Source: Lentimicrobiaceae bacterium (GTDB lineage: Bacteria; Bacteroidota; Bacteroidia; Bacteroidales; F082). From it: 53,433 nucleotides of DNA. Location: NCBI GenBank assembly GCA_015061365.1, contig SUWS01000012.1:1-53433 (forward strand), given 5' to 3'. The position numbers and the translations under genes are program-made. The notes below the pieces were generated by a model that saw only the letters and a program-made list of their open reading frames with translations, ran no database searches and was not told where the DNA came from. Of this stretch, positions 25,040 to 34,758 are shown in pieces (the stretch's first letter is position 1; each line of letters begins with the position of its first letter).

Positions 25040-25112
25040 CAAAGCGTAATCATGCTCTTTTACTGACGTGATTGTCGGATATGCATAAAGAAGTATCAAT
25101 CTAAATTATATT

Positions 25113-25778
25113 ATGAAGAAATTATTACTTGTTTTAGCATTTGTTATTATGTCTTTTGTTTCAAATGCTCAGTTGTTTGTAGCAGGAAGTGTTTCCGCTA
25201 AATACTCGTCTGGTGAAACACGATATGACAAACCTTTTACGACTATTGATTACGATCCGACAGAAAAAGGGTTTGCAATAACACCAGCGGTAGGTTATAT
25301 GATTCCTGGAAAGAGTTACGGCTTCGGATTAAGTTTGGGTTATGCATACACTTCAATAAGTGACAATGATTACTACCAGGAACATAACGGAGATGTTATA
25401 GTTGAGCTGTGCAGAAACACATACACAAACGCTTTTGACATTGCTCCTTTCTTCCGTTATGCATACGCTAAGTTTGAAAAGATAACATTATATGCCGATT
25501 TAAAAATTCCTGTAGGATTCTCTAATACGAAAGAAGATTTTGATGATAAAACAAGTGTATTAGATAATGGCTTTGTGTTAGGAGTTCGTCTGATACCTGG
25601 TCTCACTTATAAATTCAACAATCATATCCTTTTCACTACAGAGATCGGATTGCTGAGTATTAATTATTTACATACGAGAAATACCAAATCTAACAATGAT
25701 GTTAAGATAGATAATGACTTCACAATTGGAGCTAACAACAGAACTATAGCTTCGTTTGGTTTTGTATATCTGTTTTGA
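25113..25778 (+). CDS. Small outer-membrane beta-barrel protein
   Basis: 221 residues with a signal peptide ending near residue 19 (SNAQ). The mature chain shows regularly alternating strands (AITPAVGYMIPGKSYGFGLSLGYAYTS, APFFRYAYAKFEKITLYADLKI, GVRLIPGLTYKFNNHILFTTEIGL) and ends in FGFVYLF, an aromatic-terminated barrel strand. It fits an eight-stranded OmpA/OmpX-like barrel (OMP_b-brl type). No specific function can be assigned. It is a single-gene unit with its own promoter and a strong terminator. Confidence 0.8.
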   Translation: MKKLLLVLAFVIMSFVSNAQLFVAGSVSAKYSSGETRYDKPFTTIDYDPTEKGFAITPAVGYMIPGKSYGFGLSLGYAYTSISDNDYYQEHNGDVIVELCRNTYTNAFDIAPFFRYAYAKFEKITLYADLKIPVGFSNTKEDFDDKTSVLDNGFVLGVRLIPGLTYKFNNHILFTTEIGLLSINYLHTRNTKSNNDVKIDNDFTIGANNRTIASFGFVYLF

Positions 25779-25781
25779 TAC

Positions 25782-25820
25782 AAACTAAAAAGAGCGACTC
25801 AAAGTCGCTCTTTTTAGTTT
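25782..25820. terminator. Bidirectional terminator
   Basis: An almost perfect palindrome, AAACTAAAAAGAGCGACT / AGTCGCTCTTTTTAGTTT, between the convergent barrel gene and slyD. The T-rich arms serve both directions. Confidence 0.85.
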
Positions 25821-25824
25821 GCTA

Positions 25825-26364
25825 TCATTCGCCGCATCCGCCACCGCAGCTGTCGCAGCAACTTTGATTGTGGCAGTGACCTCCGCCGCAACCTCCACCG
25901 AAGTCGGCTTCTGTCAATTCGCGAACGTCTAAAATCTCGCCTGTGAAATACAATGGCACGCCTGCTAATTCAGGGTTGAAATCGACTTTCACTGTTGTCT
26001 CGCCTATTTCTAAAATCTTACCAGGAAATGGCTGATTGTTATTGTCTGTAAACCATACCTGTGCTCCGACTTGACAGATTGTCTCGTTGAAAACACCGTC
26101 TTGTACGAAGATGTCTTTGTTAACATCTAACACATTTTCAACTTTGTGTTCGCCGTAACCTTCTTGTGGTGTCAAAGCGAAACCAAATGTTGCACCTGGC
26201 TCTAAACCGTCTAAGTTTTCTTCAAATTTTGGTAACAACATTCCTTGTCCAAATATAGCTTGGAATGGTTGTTCCTTAGTTGTTTCTTGGATTACTTCAC
26301 CATCGGCTGTCTCGCGATGCAAAACGTATGTCATTGTGACTACTGTGTTTTTTGCTACTTTCAT
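25825..26364 (-). CDS. slyD: FKBP-type peptidyl-prolyl isomerase, SlyD-like
   Basis: 179 residues. The FKBP domain is split by an insert-in-flap domain as in SlyD: QPFQAIFGQGMLLPKFEENLDGL (isomerase part), EGYGEHKVENV (flap start) and IGETTVKVDFNPELAGVPLYFTGEI (closing strand). The C-terminal 25 residues are extremely rich in glycine, cysteine and histidine (GGGCGGGHCHNQSCC...), the nickel/zinc-binding tail of SlyD. It acts as a cytosolic folding catalyst and metal store. Single-gene unit. Confidence 0.92.
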   Translation of the reverse strand: MKVAKNTVVTMTYVLHRETADGEVIQETTKEQPFQAIFGQGMLLPKFEENLDGLEPGATFGFALTPQEGYGEHKVENVLDVNKDIFVQDGVFNETICQVGAQVWFTDNNNQPFPGKILEIGETTVKVDFNPELAGVPLYFTGEILDVRELTEADFGGGCGGGHCHNQSCCDSCGGGCGE

Positions 26365-26407
26365 TTCTTATCTTTTTAATTTGTTAATAATATTATTCAA
26401 TTTAATC

Positions 26408-26464
26408 AAGACACACCAATTACATATCGTTAATTATTATTGGTGTAATTGGTACGTCTCTACA
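26408..26464. repeat. GAGACG-type inverted repeat, copy 1
   Basis: A 57-base imperfect palindrome beginning AAGACACACCAATTACATAT and ending GGTACGTCTCTACA, upstream of slyD. It is homologous, in reverse orientation, to the segment at 46824-46883. Confidence 0.75.
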
Positions 26465-26516
26465 TTAATTTTCAACTTTCAATTTTCAATTTTCAACTTT
26501 CAATTTTCAATTTAAA
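26465..26516. repeat. Period-7 repeat array
   Basis: About seven units alternating TTTTCAA and CTTTCAA, lying directly after the stop codon of the VWA protein gene (minus strand). Confidence 0.8.
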
Positions 26517-28580
26517 TCAGTATGTTCCAAACATCTTCCTTAAAATCCATTCAATTGAAACGAGCGACAAAACTATAAAAAATATCGATTTCAAATTAAT
26601 TAAATCTTTATAATTTGTTTCTTCTCTCAATATCGACGTGATTCGTTCGTCATTTTCAACAGCATCAGCAAGTTTGTTTAACTCGTTCACTTGGAAATTC
26701 ATGCCTCCCGTAAGTGATGATAACAACTTCATCCTTTGCGAGTTGGCCACTATATCTTGTGCCTCTGCACCTACATTAGTAACAGAGAAACTTCCGTTTT
26801 CTAAATACGTTTTCTCTCCGAACTCAGCCTTTGCCGTGAAATCATAAACGCCTTCAGGCAAACCATTTATATTCAGATAATATGACATATCCTTTTTCAT
26901 GAAGTCGTATTCAAAAACATCTTTAGAATGCTTGTTTATGATACGCATTCTCAGATCAGGTTCATTGGTCAATTCCTGACTCGGGTTCTTCAGATCCGCC
27001 GTGAAGAGAATCGGCTCGTTATTCAGATAATCTTCTTCATAATTGACAACTAACTCCTTATCTTTTTCCGTCAATAGATATTTGACAGACTTTGTAAATA
27101 GCTCCTCAAAATTGTCATTATCCTTATGTTTGTAGAAATCATTGAATTTCCATCGCCAGACACCAGTTCCTAAAAGATAAGCGTTCTTACGTCCGTCAGA
27201 ATCGGTACAGAAACACAGCAATGGATACTGCGTCAATACATCCCTTATATTCATCTGAAGAAAGATGTCGTGATTTGCTTTCAATGAGAACTCAGAATGA
27301 GGTAGTGCCAAAGGCGGAAATTCACCGACGAACTTTTCAACATCATCATCAACATTAAAAAGACCGAAGTTAGGATTATAATAAGGTTTGACATCCAAAA
27401 CACCATTAACCGCACCTCTATTAATCTTCATCGATTTCTGAAGATCGTTAAATGATTCGAAATCCGTACTTTCACCGACTATATAAAAAACAGGTATTTC
27501 TTTATTTTCATTAAGTCTTGACTTCAGAGTATTATAATTATGCATCCCCGCATACGGAATCTGATGCAACAACAAGACATCATAGTTTCTCAAATCAGGG
27601 ATCTCATCATCGAAGAAAATCGTTTCAATCTCAAAATTATCACCGAGAGTATTCTTCAGACTTCCCAAATCGGGATGTGGAGACTTCGCATAAAACAAGA
27701 CCTTATATTGTTTGTCGACGACTTCAACAAAAATACGCTTGCCGTTATTTGCTGTCACTGTTTCATTTTCAATGGTCTTAATCCTAATATCAATTTGTTT
27801 AACACCCTCTTCTTCAGAATCTATATTAAAATCGAAAGTATGCGAGAAACGATTCGAATTTACGGGAAGCTCAACCACATCAACCGACACATTATCAACC
27901 ATGAGTTCTATTCTCATTGTTTCACCACGACAATTGTTAGCATTAGCAACCAATCTTAGCGGAAACACAGAGTTCGCCGGTGTAGTCTTGTTGTAAAAAA
28001 CATCCTTTATATAGAAATCAGGATAATTTGTTGTATCACCAAGAGTTACCGTGTAGATAGGAAAAGGATAAGATTCTATATTCTGTTCAGGAACGTATGA
28101 TTTGTTACATATACCATCAGATAAAAGTATTACAGCTCCTACATTCTTCTTATAATAACTTTTCTTAATATAATTTAACATTTCACTAATATCGGTGTGA
28201 TAATCCTGGAAATCTATAGTGTCGAGTTCTTTTATTTCATTACCGAAGAGATATTTATCTACCGTAAAATCATTTTCGAGTCTTTCAATTAATGTATCGA
28301 CTGACAACGGATAACCATCTTTGTAGAAAGTTGAATCTTTTGTCATGACCAAAGATGCCGAATTATCTTGAGCTATAATTATCGTAGCAGGTTCTACTTC
28401 GCTGACTTTACTTTTAAAATACGGGTTGAATAAAATCAACACCAACAGAGCAACAGTTACACTTCTCAAAATAAAAAGCATAGCCGTTAAAACTTTGCCG
28501 TAATGCTGTTTCTTATTAAAGGCATACAGAAGCGCAGCGAAACAAAGTCCTGTCAGTATTGCAATTACATATATCCACAT
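26517..28580 (-). CDS. VWA-domain membrane protein
   Basis: 687 residues. Two membrane helices at the N-terminus (about 2-20 and 30-51) precede a von Willebrand factor A-like domain with the metal-site motif D72-N-S-A-S76 and a later LLSDGICN. A long beta-rich middle (about 200-620) contains Ig-like and glutamine-amidotransferase-like alternation (VLFYAKSPHPDLGSL..., YDVLLLHQIPY), and a final membrane helix (about 663-680) precedes IEWILRKMFG. This topology is that of the large BatA/BatD-neighbour proteins seen in Bacteroidota, with the bulk in the periplasm. No MoxR or other bat gene is adjacent. The precise role is not known. Confidence 0.8.
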   Translation of the reverse strand: MWIYVIAILTGLCFAALLYAFNKKQHYGKVLTAMLFILRSVTVALLVLILFNPYFKSKVSEVEPATIIIAQDNSASLVMTKDSTFYKDGYPLSVDTLIERLENDFTVDKYLFGNEIKELDTIDFQDYHTDISEMLNYIKKSYYKKNVGAVILLSDGICNKSYVPEQNIESYPFPIYTVTLGDTTNYPDFYIKDVFYNKTTPANSVFPLRLVANANNCRGETMRIELMVDNVSVDVVELPVNSNRFSHTFDFNIDSEEEGVKQIDIRIKTIENETVTANNGKRIFVEVVDKQYKVLFYAKSPHPDLGSLKNTLGDNFEIETIFFDDEIPDLRNYDVLLLHQIPYAGMHNYNTLKSRLNENKEIPVFYIVGESTDFESFNDLQKSMKINRGAVNGVLDVKPYYNPNFGLFNVDDDVEKFVGEFPPLALPHSEFSLKANHDIFLQMNIRDVLTQYPLLCFCTDSDGRKNAYLLGTGVWRWKFNDFYKHKDNDNFEELFTKSVKYLLTEKDKELVVNYEEDYLNNEPILFTADLKNPSQELTNEPDLRMRIINKHSKDVFEYDFMKKDMSYYLNINGLPEGVYDFTAKAEFGEKTYLENGSFSVTNVGAEAQDIVANSQRMKLLSSLTGGMNFQVNELNKLADAVENDERITSILREETNYKDLINLKSIFFIVLSLVSIEWILRKMFGTY

Positions 28581-28608
28581 AACGGAAACTCTATTTTATA
28601 TTTAGTTG

Positions 28609-28616
28609 CAAAATTA
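28609..28616 (-). promoter_or_regulatory. Promoter -7 box for the VWA gene
   Basis: TAATTTTG on the minus strand (TAnnTTTG), 29 bases before the VWA gene start. Confidence 0.45.
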
Positions 28617-28695
28617 ACAAAAAAACTCGAAAACTCATAAAGTAAAAAACTTTAAAACTTTAGTCAATGGTCTTTCATCATTCGTTAAAAATAAT

Positions 28696-28703
28696 TATTT
28701 TTG
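28696..28703 (+). promoter_or_regulatory. Promoter -7 box for the YrdC gene
   Basis: TATTTTTG (TAnnTTTG), 24 bases upstream of the YrdC/TsaC gene; no clear -33 element. Confidence 0.4.
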
Positions 28704-28726
28704 TTGCAATAAAAAAATGATTTGTT

Positions 28727-29296
28727 ATGAACGATTTTGACATAGAAGTAGACAAATGTTGCGAGTTATTAAGTCAAGGCAAAGTAATTATATATCCGAC
28801 AGATACGATCTGGGGAATTGGATGTGACGCAACGAATCCTAAGGCTGTCGACAAGATTTTTAAGATAAAGGAACGTTCCAAAGGCAAGGGATTGATCGTG
28901 TTGGTCGACAGCATAGAGATGTTGCAGGAATATGTAAACAATTTTCCGCCCATCGCGCCAGACCTCATCAAGTCAGCGAAAAATCCTCTGAGCATCATTT
29001 ATTCAGAATCAAAAGGTTTGGCGGATAATGTTTCCGCGGATAAAAGCATCTGCATAAGGGTTGCCAACAATGATTTCTGCAAAGCGCTGATTCATAAGTT
29101 GGGACGACCTATAACATCTACTTCTGCAAATTTCTCAGGCGATAAAGCACCGTCAATTTACACTGAGATAACGGAAAAAATAAAATCATCCGTCGATTAT
29201 GTAGTCGGATTATATCATGATGTTTTGACGAAACCGAAGGCGTCGACGATAATAAGACTTTATGAAGACAATCATTTCGACATAATAAGACAATGA
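28727..29296 (+). CDS. Threonylcarbamoyl-AMP synthase, YrdC/TsaC family
   Basis: 189 residues, single YrdC domain. It has YPTDTIWGIGCDA near residue 24, the KIKERSKGKGLIVL lysine/arginine motif (about 46-59) and GRPITSTSANFSGDKAP near 140, which hold ATP, bicarbonate and threonine. These enzymes make the threonylcarbamoyl-AMP used for the t6A37 tRNA modification. The short, Sua5-domain-less form corresponds to TsaC; a second copy elsewhere in the genome cannot be excluded, so TsaC itself versus a YciO-like paralogue is open. Confidence 0.88.
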   Translation: MNDFDIEVDKCCELLSQGKVIIYPTDTIWGIGCDATNPKAVDKIFKIKERSKGKGLIVLVDSIEMLQEYVNNFPPIAPDLIKSAKNPLSIIYSESKGLADNVSADKSICIRVANNDFCKALIHKLGRPITSTSANFSGDKAPSIYTEITEKIKSSVDYVVGLYHDVLTKPKASTIIRLYEDNHFDIIRQ

Positions 29297-29332
29297 AAAT
29301 TGAGAATTGAAAGTTGAAAATTGAAAATTATG
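29295..29332. repeat. Period-7 repeat array
   Basis: Five units of 7 bases (GAAAATT, GAGAATT, GAAAGTT, GAAAATT, GAAAATT), starting at the TGA stop of the YrdC gene. Confidence 0.75.
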
Positions 29333-29353
29333 GTGAACCATTTCTAATAGATA

Positions 29354-30985
29354 ATGTTAAAATATAAAAAAGATATGAGATATTTAAAGTTATTATTTGT
29401 TTCCTTTTTAATGATTTTGCACATTTCGCTTAATGCGCAAAGTCAGCCTCGCGACAGTAAAGACATGCAGCAGTCGTTACAGAAATTATCGACCATGTAT
29501 TACTTAATTAATAATTTTTATGTCGACACCGCTAATTTAGAATCCTTGACAGAAGAAGCTATAGTAGCTATTCTTAAAGAGTTGGATCCTCATTCAGCAT
29601 ATATCTCTAAAGAAGATGTTGAAAAAGCCAACGAACCATTGGTCGGGAGTTTCGAGGGAATCGGCGTGACTTTCCAGATTTTTCAGGACACCATTTTAGT
29701 TATCTCTCCCGTCCCTGGTGGACCATCAGACAGAGTCGGTATCATGGCAGGTGATAAAATAGTTACAATTGATGGCGAAGATGCATTCGGTAAAAAAGTC
29801 AATAACGACTACGTGGCCAAGCACCTCAGAGGCGAGAAAGGAACAAAAGTCACTCTTGGAATCAAACGAGGCAAGAGCGATGAATTAATAGATTACGAAG
29901 TGATTAGAGACAAGATACCATTAAACAGCATCGAAGCGGCTTTCATGTTGGACAAGAATGTAGGTTACATTAAGTTAGATCGTTTCGCACAGACTTCAAA
30001 CACAGAGTTCGAAGAATCGTTAGCGAAACTCAAGACACAAAAGATGAAGTCGTTGATTCTTGATTTGAGAGGTAATACAGGCGGTTATCTCAATATCGCC
30101 GCCGAATTAAGCAATCAGTTTTTGAAAAAAGACATGACTATCGTTTATACCGAAGGTGACAAAAGTCCTAAACAGATTTTCAATACGGACAAAAACGGTA
30201 AGTTCACCGACGGGAAACTTATCATATTAATTGATGAGGGATCGGCTTCCGCAAGTGAGATTGTATCTGGTGCAGTCCAAGATTGGGACAGAGGCATTCT
30301 GATAGGACGACGTTCATTCGGTAAAGGTTTGGTACAAAGACCTTTCAACCTTCCCGACGGATCGCAGGTACGTCTGACAACAGCGAGATATTATACACCT
30401 ACGGGGAGATGCATCCAACGTTCATACGAAAAAGGCTCTGAAGATTATTATAATGAGATGACAAAACGAATGAAACATGGAGAGTTCTATCATTCCGACA
30501 GCATACAATTCCCTGATTCATTGAAGTATTCAACTTTACTGAGTGGAAGAACAGTATATGGAGGAGGCGGAATAATGCCCGACATCTTCATGCCTGTTGA
30601 CACCACATTCGCAACCAAGCTATATACCGACTTGATAAGAAAAGGTATTTTCAACAGATTCACCGTCGATTACGTGATGAAGAACAGAGAACTCATCTCT
30701 AACAAATATAGTGATTTCGAGAATTTCTACGAGCAATTCGAGGTGACCGACGAAATGATTTCAGACTTCAGAAGTTTAGCAGAAGAAGAAGGAGTAGAAT
30801 GGAATGACGAACAATTCCAGCGTTCAGAACCGATGATTCAATTGCAGTTGAAAGCATTGATTGCACGCAACGAATGGAGTCAGTCAGAATATTACAGAGT
30901 TGTGATGAACGAAGATAAAGTCATCAAAAAAGCCGTTGAGATATTAAACGACAGCAACCAATACAGAAAAATTTTAAAAAGATAG
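29354..30985 (+). CDS. S41 family C-terminal processing peptidase
   Basis: 543 residues. The signal peptide (MRYLKLLFVSFLMILHISLNAQ) begins at the internal ATG at 29375, so that may be the real start; numbering here uses 29354. A PDZ domain spans about 95-180 (GSFEGIGVTF, GDKIVTIDGEDA), followed by the S41 protease domain. The dyad is S299 in GSASASEIVSGA and K324 in RRSFGKGLVQ, 25 residues apart as in Tsp/CtpA. A C-terminal helical domain (about 430-543) is like that of other Bacteroidota CtpA proteins. It is exported to the periplasm, where such proteases trim envelope proteins. It precedes the C25 cluster but is separated by a terminator. Confidence 0.92.
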   Translation: MLKYKKDMRYLKLLFVSFLMILHISLNAQSQPRDSKDMQQSLQKLSTMYYLINNFYVDTANLESLTEEAIVAILKELDPHSAYISKEDVEKANEPLVGSFEGIGVTFQIFQDTILVISPVPGGPSDRVGIMAGDKIVTIDGEDAFGKKVNNDYVAKHLRGEKGTKVTLGIKRGKSDELIDYEVIRDKIPLNSIEAAFMLDKNVGYIKLDRFAQTSNTEFEESLAKLKTQKMKSLILDLRGNTGGYLNIAAELSNQFLKKDMTIVYTEGDKSPKQIFNTDKNGKFTDGKLIILIDEGSASASEIVSGAVQDWDRGILIGRRSFGKGLVQRPFNLPDGSQVRLTTARYYTPTGRCIQRSYEKGSEDYYNEMTKRMKHGEFYHSDSIQFPDSLKYSTLLSGRTVYGGGGIMPDIFMPVDTTFATKLYTDLIRKGIFNRFTVDYVMKNRELISNKYSDFENFYEQFEVTDEMISDFRSLAEEEGVEWNDEQFQRSEPMIQLQLKALIARNEWSQSEYYRVVMNEDKVIKKAVEILNDSNQYRKILKR

Positions 30986-31018
30986 ATTATTCAATCTAAT
31001 TATCAATAATTTACAAGA

Positions 31019-31049
31019 AAGGAAGATTACAACGATCTTCCTTTTTTTT
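31019..31049 (+). terminator. Terminator after the S41 protease
   Basis: Stem AAGGAAGAT / ATCTTCCTT with a 6-base loop followed by eight T. Confidence 0.85.
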
Positions 31050-31090
31050 GTTGGTAAAAAAAAAAAAATTAATTTTTAAAAACTATTTTA

Positions 31091-31116
31091 TTGTATCGGG
31101 TAAAATCGTATATTTG
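31091..31116 (+). promoter_or_regulatory. Promoter for the first C25 peptidase
   Basis: TTG at 31091-31093 and TATATTTG at 31109-31116 (15 bases apart), 54 bases before the ATG. Confidence 0.55.
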
Positions 31117-31170
31117 TGAACTTTAAATTCAATTAGAAATAACGTTAAGTATAACTAAATTTTATTCAAA

Positions 31171-34100
31171 ATGAGAAAAATCAACTCCATTATCAAAAGA
31201 TTGGCACTCGCCGGTCTTATGTTATTTGCAGGTACTTCGATGTTCGCTCAAAATATTGAGTTAACACCAAGTTCAAGAGGTATCAAAATCTCTGAATCTT
31301 CATTCAAAGGATTCAACTCTACATTCTCTTTCAGTAACATAGAAAGCGAATTGATCAAAACCGAATCAGGCGATTTCTCCGTACTTAAAATGGACAAGAC
31401 CATCAACGGCGGCGAACTCGGCGGCCCGGCATTGCCAATAGCTCGCGAACTCGTAGCTGTTCCTTTCGGAGCAACTCCTGTTGTTAAAGTCGTAAACTAC
31501 ACAACAACCGACTATCAACTCAGCGACTACGGCATCGAAAGAGTTTATCCACAACAACCATCTTACAGCAAAGATACCAAAGTCGAGGATATGGTTTTCC
31601 AATACAACGAAAACGCATACCAGACAAGAGCTTTGAACAACGCTCCTGAGGTAAGTTTGAACGTGATGGGTACAATGCGTGGCGTACAACTCGGCGCATT
31701 ACAAGTAGAACCTGTAAGTTACAACCCAGCAAACAACACTCTTCGTGTTTATAACGACATCGAATTAGAAGTCGTTTTTGAAAACGCTGACATAGCTAAG
31801 ACAGAAGAGACTTTGCTCAGAACTTACAGTCCTTACTACGATGTAATCTACAAACAATTGTTCAACACAAGAGCTATTGAAAGCGTTTATGACGAACATC
31901 CTGACATCTTCTCAGCACCAGTACACATGTTAGTTATCGCTAACCGTATGTTCGAAGATGCAATAGAACCTTGGATTGAATGGAAAACACAAAAAGGCTT
32001 CTACCTCAAAGTGAAATATACAGATGAAATCGGTGAATCAGCTAACGACATTACAGAATATATCACAGGTGAATACAACAGCCAAGAAGTCCCTTCATTC
32101 GTAATTATCGTCGGTGACGAAGACCAGGTTGCTCCAAGTAGAACATCAGGCGTTGACTCAGGTCGTGTAACAGACTTGTATTACTCAAGTGTCGACGGTG
32201 ACTATTATACAGACATCTATCACAGTAGAATGGCATGTGAGACAGTATCTGAAATGGAAGCTCTCATCAACAAGATTCTCCAATATGAACAATATACAAT
32301 GCCAGATCCATCATATTTGGACAACGTATTATTGATTGCCGGTGCCGACGGTTACTGGAATCCTGTCGTAGGTAAACCTACAATTCAATATGCTGAACAT
32401 TATTATTTCAACGAAGAACATGGATATGAAAACGTTCATGTGTACTTAGGACCACAATATTCAGGTTGCTATACACACCTCAGCGATGGTGTTGGTTTCG
32501 CTAACTACACAGCTCACGGCAGCGAGACAAGCTGGGCAGATCCATCATTCACAGTTTCAAACGTCAACTCATTAACCAACACAGACAAATATTTCTGGGC
32601 AATGGGTAACTGCTGTAACGCAGCTGACTGGGGATACTATTCAACTTCATTTGGTGAAGCTATGATCAGAGCAGAAGGAAAGGCAGCATTCAGCTACATC
32701 GGTTCATGTCCTGTAACTTATTGGTGGGAAGACTATTACTTCGGCGTTGGCGCAACAACAATCACAAACAGAATGCCTACTTTCGAAGAAACAACAATGG
32801 GTAACTACGATGCTCAATTCTTAGAAGACACATACAACACTATCGCAGCAGTTCCTTTTGTAGGTAACCTCGCAGTGGCTTATTCACACACAGAAAGCGG
32901 ATACGAAAGCGCAGCAACAACAAGATATTATTTCGAAGCTTACCACGTTTTAGGCGACGCTTCTATAATGCCATATCGTTCAATGCCATCAGAGAATAAC
33001 GTTTCACATCTTCCGACAGTTCCAATCGGAATGAACTTCTACACAGTAAACGCAGATCCAGGTTCATACGTAGGTATTTCACAAAACGGCGTTTTATATG
33101 GCGCAGGTATGGTAGGTGAAGCCGGTACAGCAAACATTGATATGACACCTATAACATCAGGTGGTGACGTTACAATCGTTGTTACACATCCTAATCGTGT
33201 TCCTTACGTTGCAACAGTTCCAGCAGCAGCAATGGAAGGTCCATATCTCGCAGTAGATAGCTTCACACCTTCAACTATAGCAACTAACCAAGAAACACAA
33301 ATCTCTTTAGTGATTAAGAATGTAGGTGCCGACGCAACAACAGCAGGCGGAACAGTTACATTAAGTTGCGACTCAGACTTCGTTACAATCGTTGACGCTG
33401 AAGGTTCTTTCAACAGCTTGGCAGCAGACGCTACAGCAACATTAGAAAATGAGTTCGTCATCAAAGTTGATGAAGGCGTAGCAAATGGTACAAAATTCAA
33501 TGTCACAGCAACAATAGAATCAGGAAATGATTCATGGGAAGGCAGAATGAACTTCACCGTTGTCGCTCCTGTTATAGAATTCAAAGAGTTCGTATATGCA
33601 GGATCATTCGTTCCAGGTGAAACACAGACAGTGATGGCTAAGTTCGAAAACAAAGGCGATTATGCAGCAACAAACGCTGTTGTCAAAGCTACATCAAACG
33701 AATATATCACATTCGCTGAAGATACATTTGAAATCGGAACAATTGATCCAGATGGTATAGGTACAGCAATGTTCAATGTTACAGTTTCATCAAGCTGCCC
33801 AGCAACAGAATCTATCGAACTCAACTTCGAGCTTACAGCAGATAACGGCGTTGCAGCTGAAGGTACAGGATACTTAAGAAACACTTGTCTCATAGAGTTC
33901 TTGTTAAATGACACCTACGGTGACGGCTGGAACGGCTCAACATTGACAGTAGCATTCGACAATGGCGATGCATCACAGACCTTGGATTTCCCTTCAGGCA
34001 ACAACAAAACTCATGTCTTGGAAATCGGTTCTGGTGTTAAGGTAACAGTATCTTTCAATGTAAACGGTAACTATTGGACAAATGAATGTTCATACAGCAT

Positions 34101-34680
34101 CAAATATCAAGACGGTGACGAAATCTACAACTCAAACGGTGAACCTACTTCAGGTGTCAATACAGAATTCGTCGTCAACTGCGGAGGCGGTTCAGTAGAA
34201 ACATTCGACCCAGTTGAAAATCTTGAAGCTGCTGTCGATATGAATCAAGTAACTCTCACATGGGAAGGTTCAGCAGTAAAATACATCGTTGAACGTAACG
34301 GTGTACAGGTAGCAGAAACAGAAGAGACAACATTCGTCGATTCAGAATTGGCAAACGGTACTTATACATACGCAGTAACAGCTGTTTATGAACAAGGTCA
34401 AGCTATGCCTGTAATGGTGTCAGTTGAAATTGGAGTTGGCGTTGACGAAAATGCAGTGATGTTCGCCATCTATCCAAATCCTGCAAAAGATGTCATCAAC
34501 ATCAACACTAACGCTGTAAGATATGAATATCAATTGATCAACGGTCTTGGTCAAGTCGTTATCAGCGGAACATCAAACGGTGCTCAACAAATCAACATAT
34601 CTAACATTAACAAAGGTATGTATTTCTTGAAAGTCATCGCTGATGGCGAAGCAAGAATCAATAAAATCGTTGTTGAATAA
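31171..34680 (+). CDS. Gingipain-like C25 cysteine peptidase with T9SS sorting domain
   Basis: 1169 residues. Signal peptide to about residue 26; a C25-type propeptide (about 30-235) with R234 as a plausible processing site; caspase-like catalytic domain with H449 in NYTAHGSETSWADP and C482 in MGNCCNAADW. The 33-residue His-Cys distance equals that of P. gingivalis RgpB (H211/C244), and the His motif is nearly identical to Rgp. Two Ig/CARDB-like domains follow (about 685-900), then a domain with GDGWNGS (about 917), an FN3 domain (about 1020-1095) and the type IX sorting domain (YPNPAKDVINI ... KGMYFLKVIADGEARINKIVVE). The product should be secreted and anchored at the cell surface. Arg specificity is suggested by similarity but not proven. 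Confidence 0.92.
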   Translation: MRKINSIIKRLALAGLMLFAGTSMFAQNIELTPSSRGIKISESSFKGFNSTFSFSNIESELIKTESGDFSVLKMDKTINGGELGGPALPIARELVAVPFGATPVVKVVNYTTTDYQLSDYGIERVYPQQPSYSKDTKVEDMVFQYNENAYQTRALNNAPEVSLNVMGTMRGVQLGALQVEPVSYNPANNTLRVYNDIELEVVFENADIAKTEETLLRTYSPYYDVIYKQLFNTRAIESVYDEHPDIFSAPVHMLVIANRMFEDAIEPWIEWKTQKGFYLKVKYTDEIGESANDITEYITGEYNSQEVPSFVIIVGDEDQVAPSRTSGVDSGRVTDLYYSSVDGDYYTDIYHSRMACETVSEMEALINKILQYEQYTMPDPSYLDNVLLIAGADGYWNPVVGKPTIQYAEHYYFNEEHGYENVHVYLGPQYSGCYTHLSDGVGFANYTAHGSETSWADPSFTVSNVNSLTNTDKYFWAMGNCCNAADWGYYSTSFGEAMIRAEGKAAFSYIGSCPVTYWWEDYYFGVGATTITNRMPTFEETTMGNYDAQFLEDTYNTIAAVPFVGNLAVAYSHTESGYESAATTRYYFEAYHVLGDASIMPYRSMPSENNVSHLPTVPIGMNFYTVNADPGSYVGISQNGVLYGAGMVGEAGTANIDMTPITSGGDVTIVVTHPNRVPYVATVPAAAMEGPYLAVDSFTPSTIATNQETQISLVIKNVGADATTAGGTVTLSCDSDFVTIVDAEGSFNSLAADATATLENEFVIKVDEGVANGTKFNVTATIESGNDSWEGRMNFTVVAPVIEFKEFVYAGSFVPGETQTVMAKFENKGDYAATNAVVKATSNEYITFAEDTFEIGTIDPDGIGTAMFNVTVSSSCPATESIELNFELTADNGVAAEGTGYLRNTCLIEFLLNDTYGDGWNGSTLTVAFDNGDASQTLDFPSGNNKTHVLEIGSGVKVTVSFNVNGNYWTNECSYSIKYQDGDEIYNSNGEPTSGVNTEFVVNCGGGSVETFDPVENLEAAVDMNQVTLTWEGSAVKYIVERNGVQVAETEETTFVDSELANGTYTYAVTAVYEQGQAMPVMVSVEIGVGVDENAVMFAIYPNPAKDVININTNAVRYEYQLINGLGQVVISGTSNGAQQINISNINKGMYFLKVIADGEARINKIVVE

Positions 34681-34699
34681 ATAAAATATTGAATAACAT

Positions 34700-34727
34700 A
34701 GGGCGGAGTTTATACTTCGCCCTTTTA
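34700..34727 (+). terminator. Terminator between C25 genes 1 and 2
   Basis: Stem AGGGCG / CGCCCT with loop, followed by TTTT. The following gene starts only 32 bases later, and no TAnnTTTG box was found there, so partial read-through may drive it. Confidence 0.65.
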
Positions 34728-34758
34728 TCGTTAATAATAAACATTAATAATCAACTAA

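Noticed and set aside
31545-31553. Perfect DnaA box TTATCCACA
   Set aside because: A single copy inside the C25 gene 1 coding sequence, encoding part of a normal peptide; expected by chance.
33204-33653. 149-residue antisense ORF in C25 gene 1
   Set aside because: The frame is open only because the sense strand is rich in ACA/GCA/TCA codons; the serine/threonine/valine-rich peptide is low complexity.
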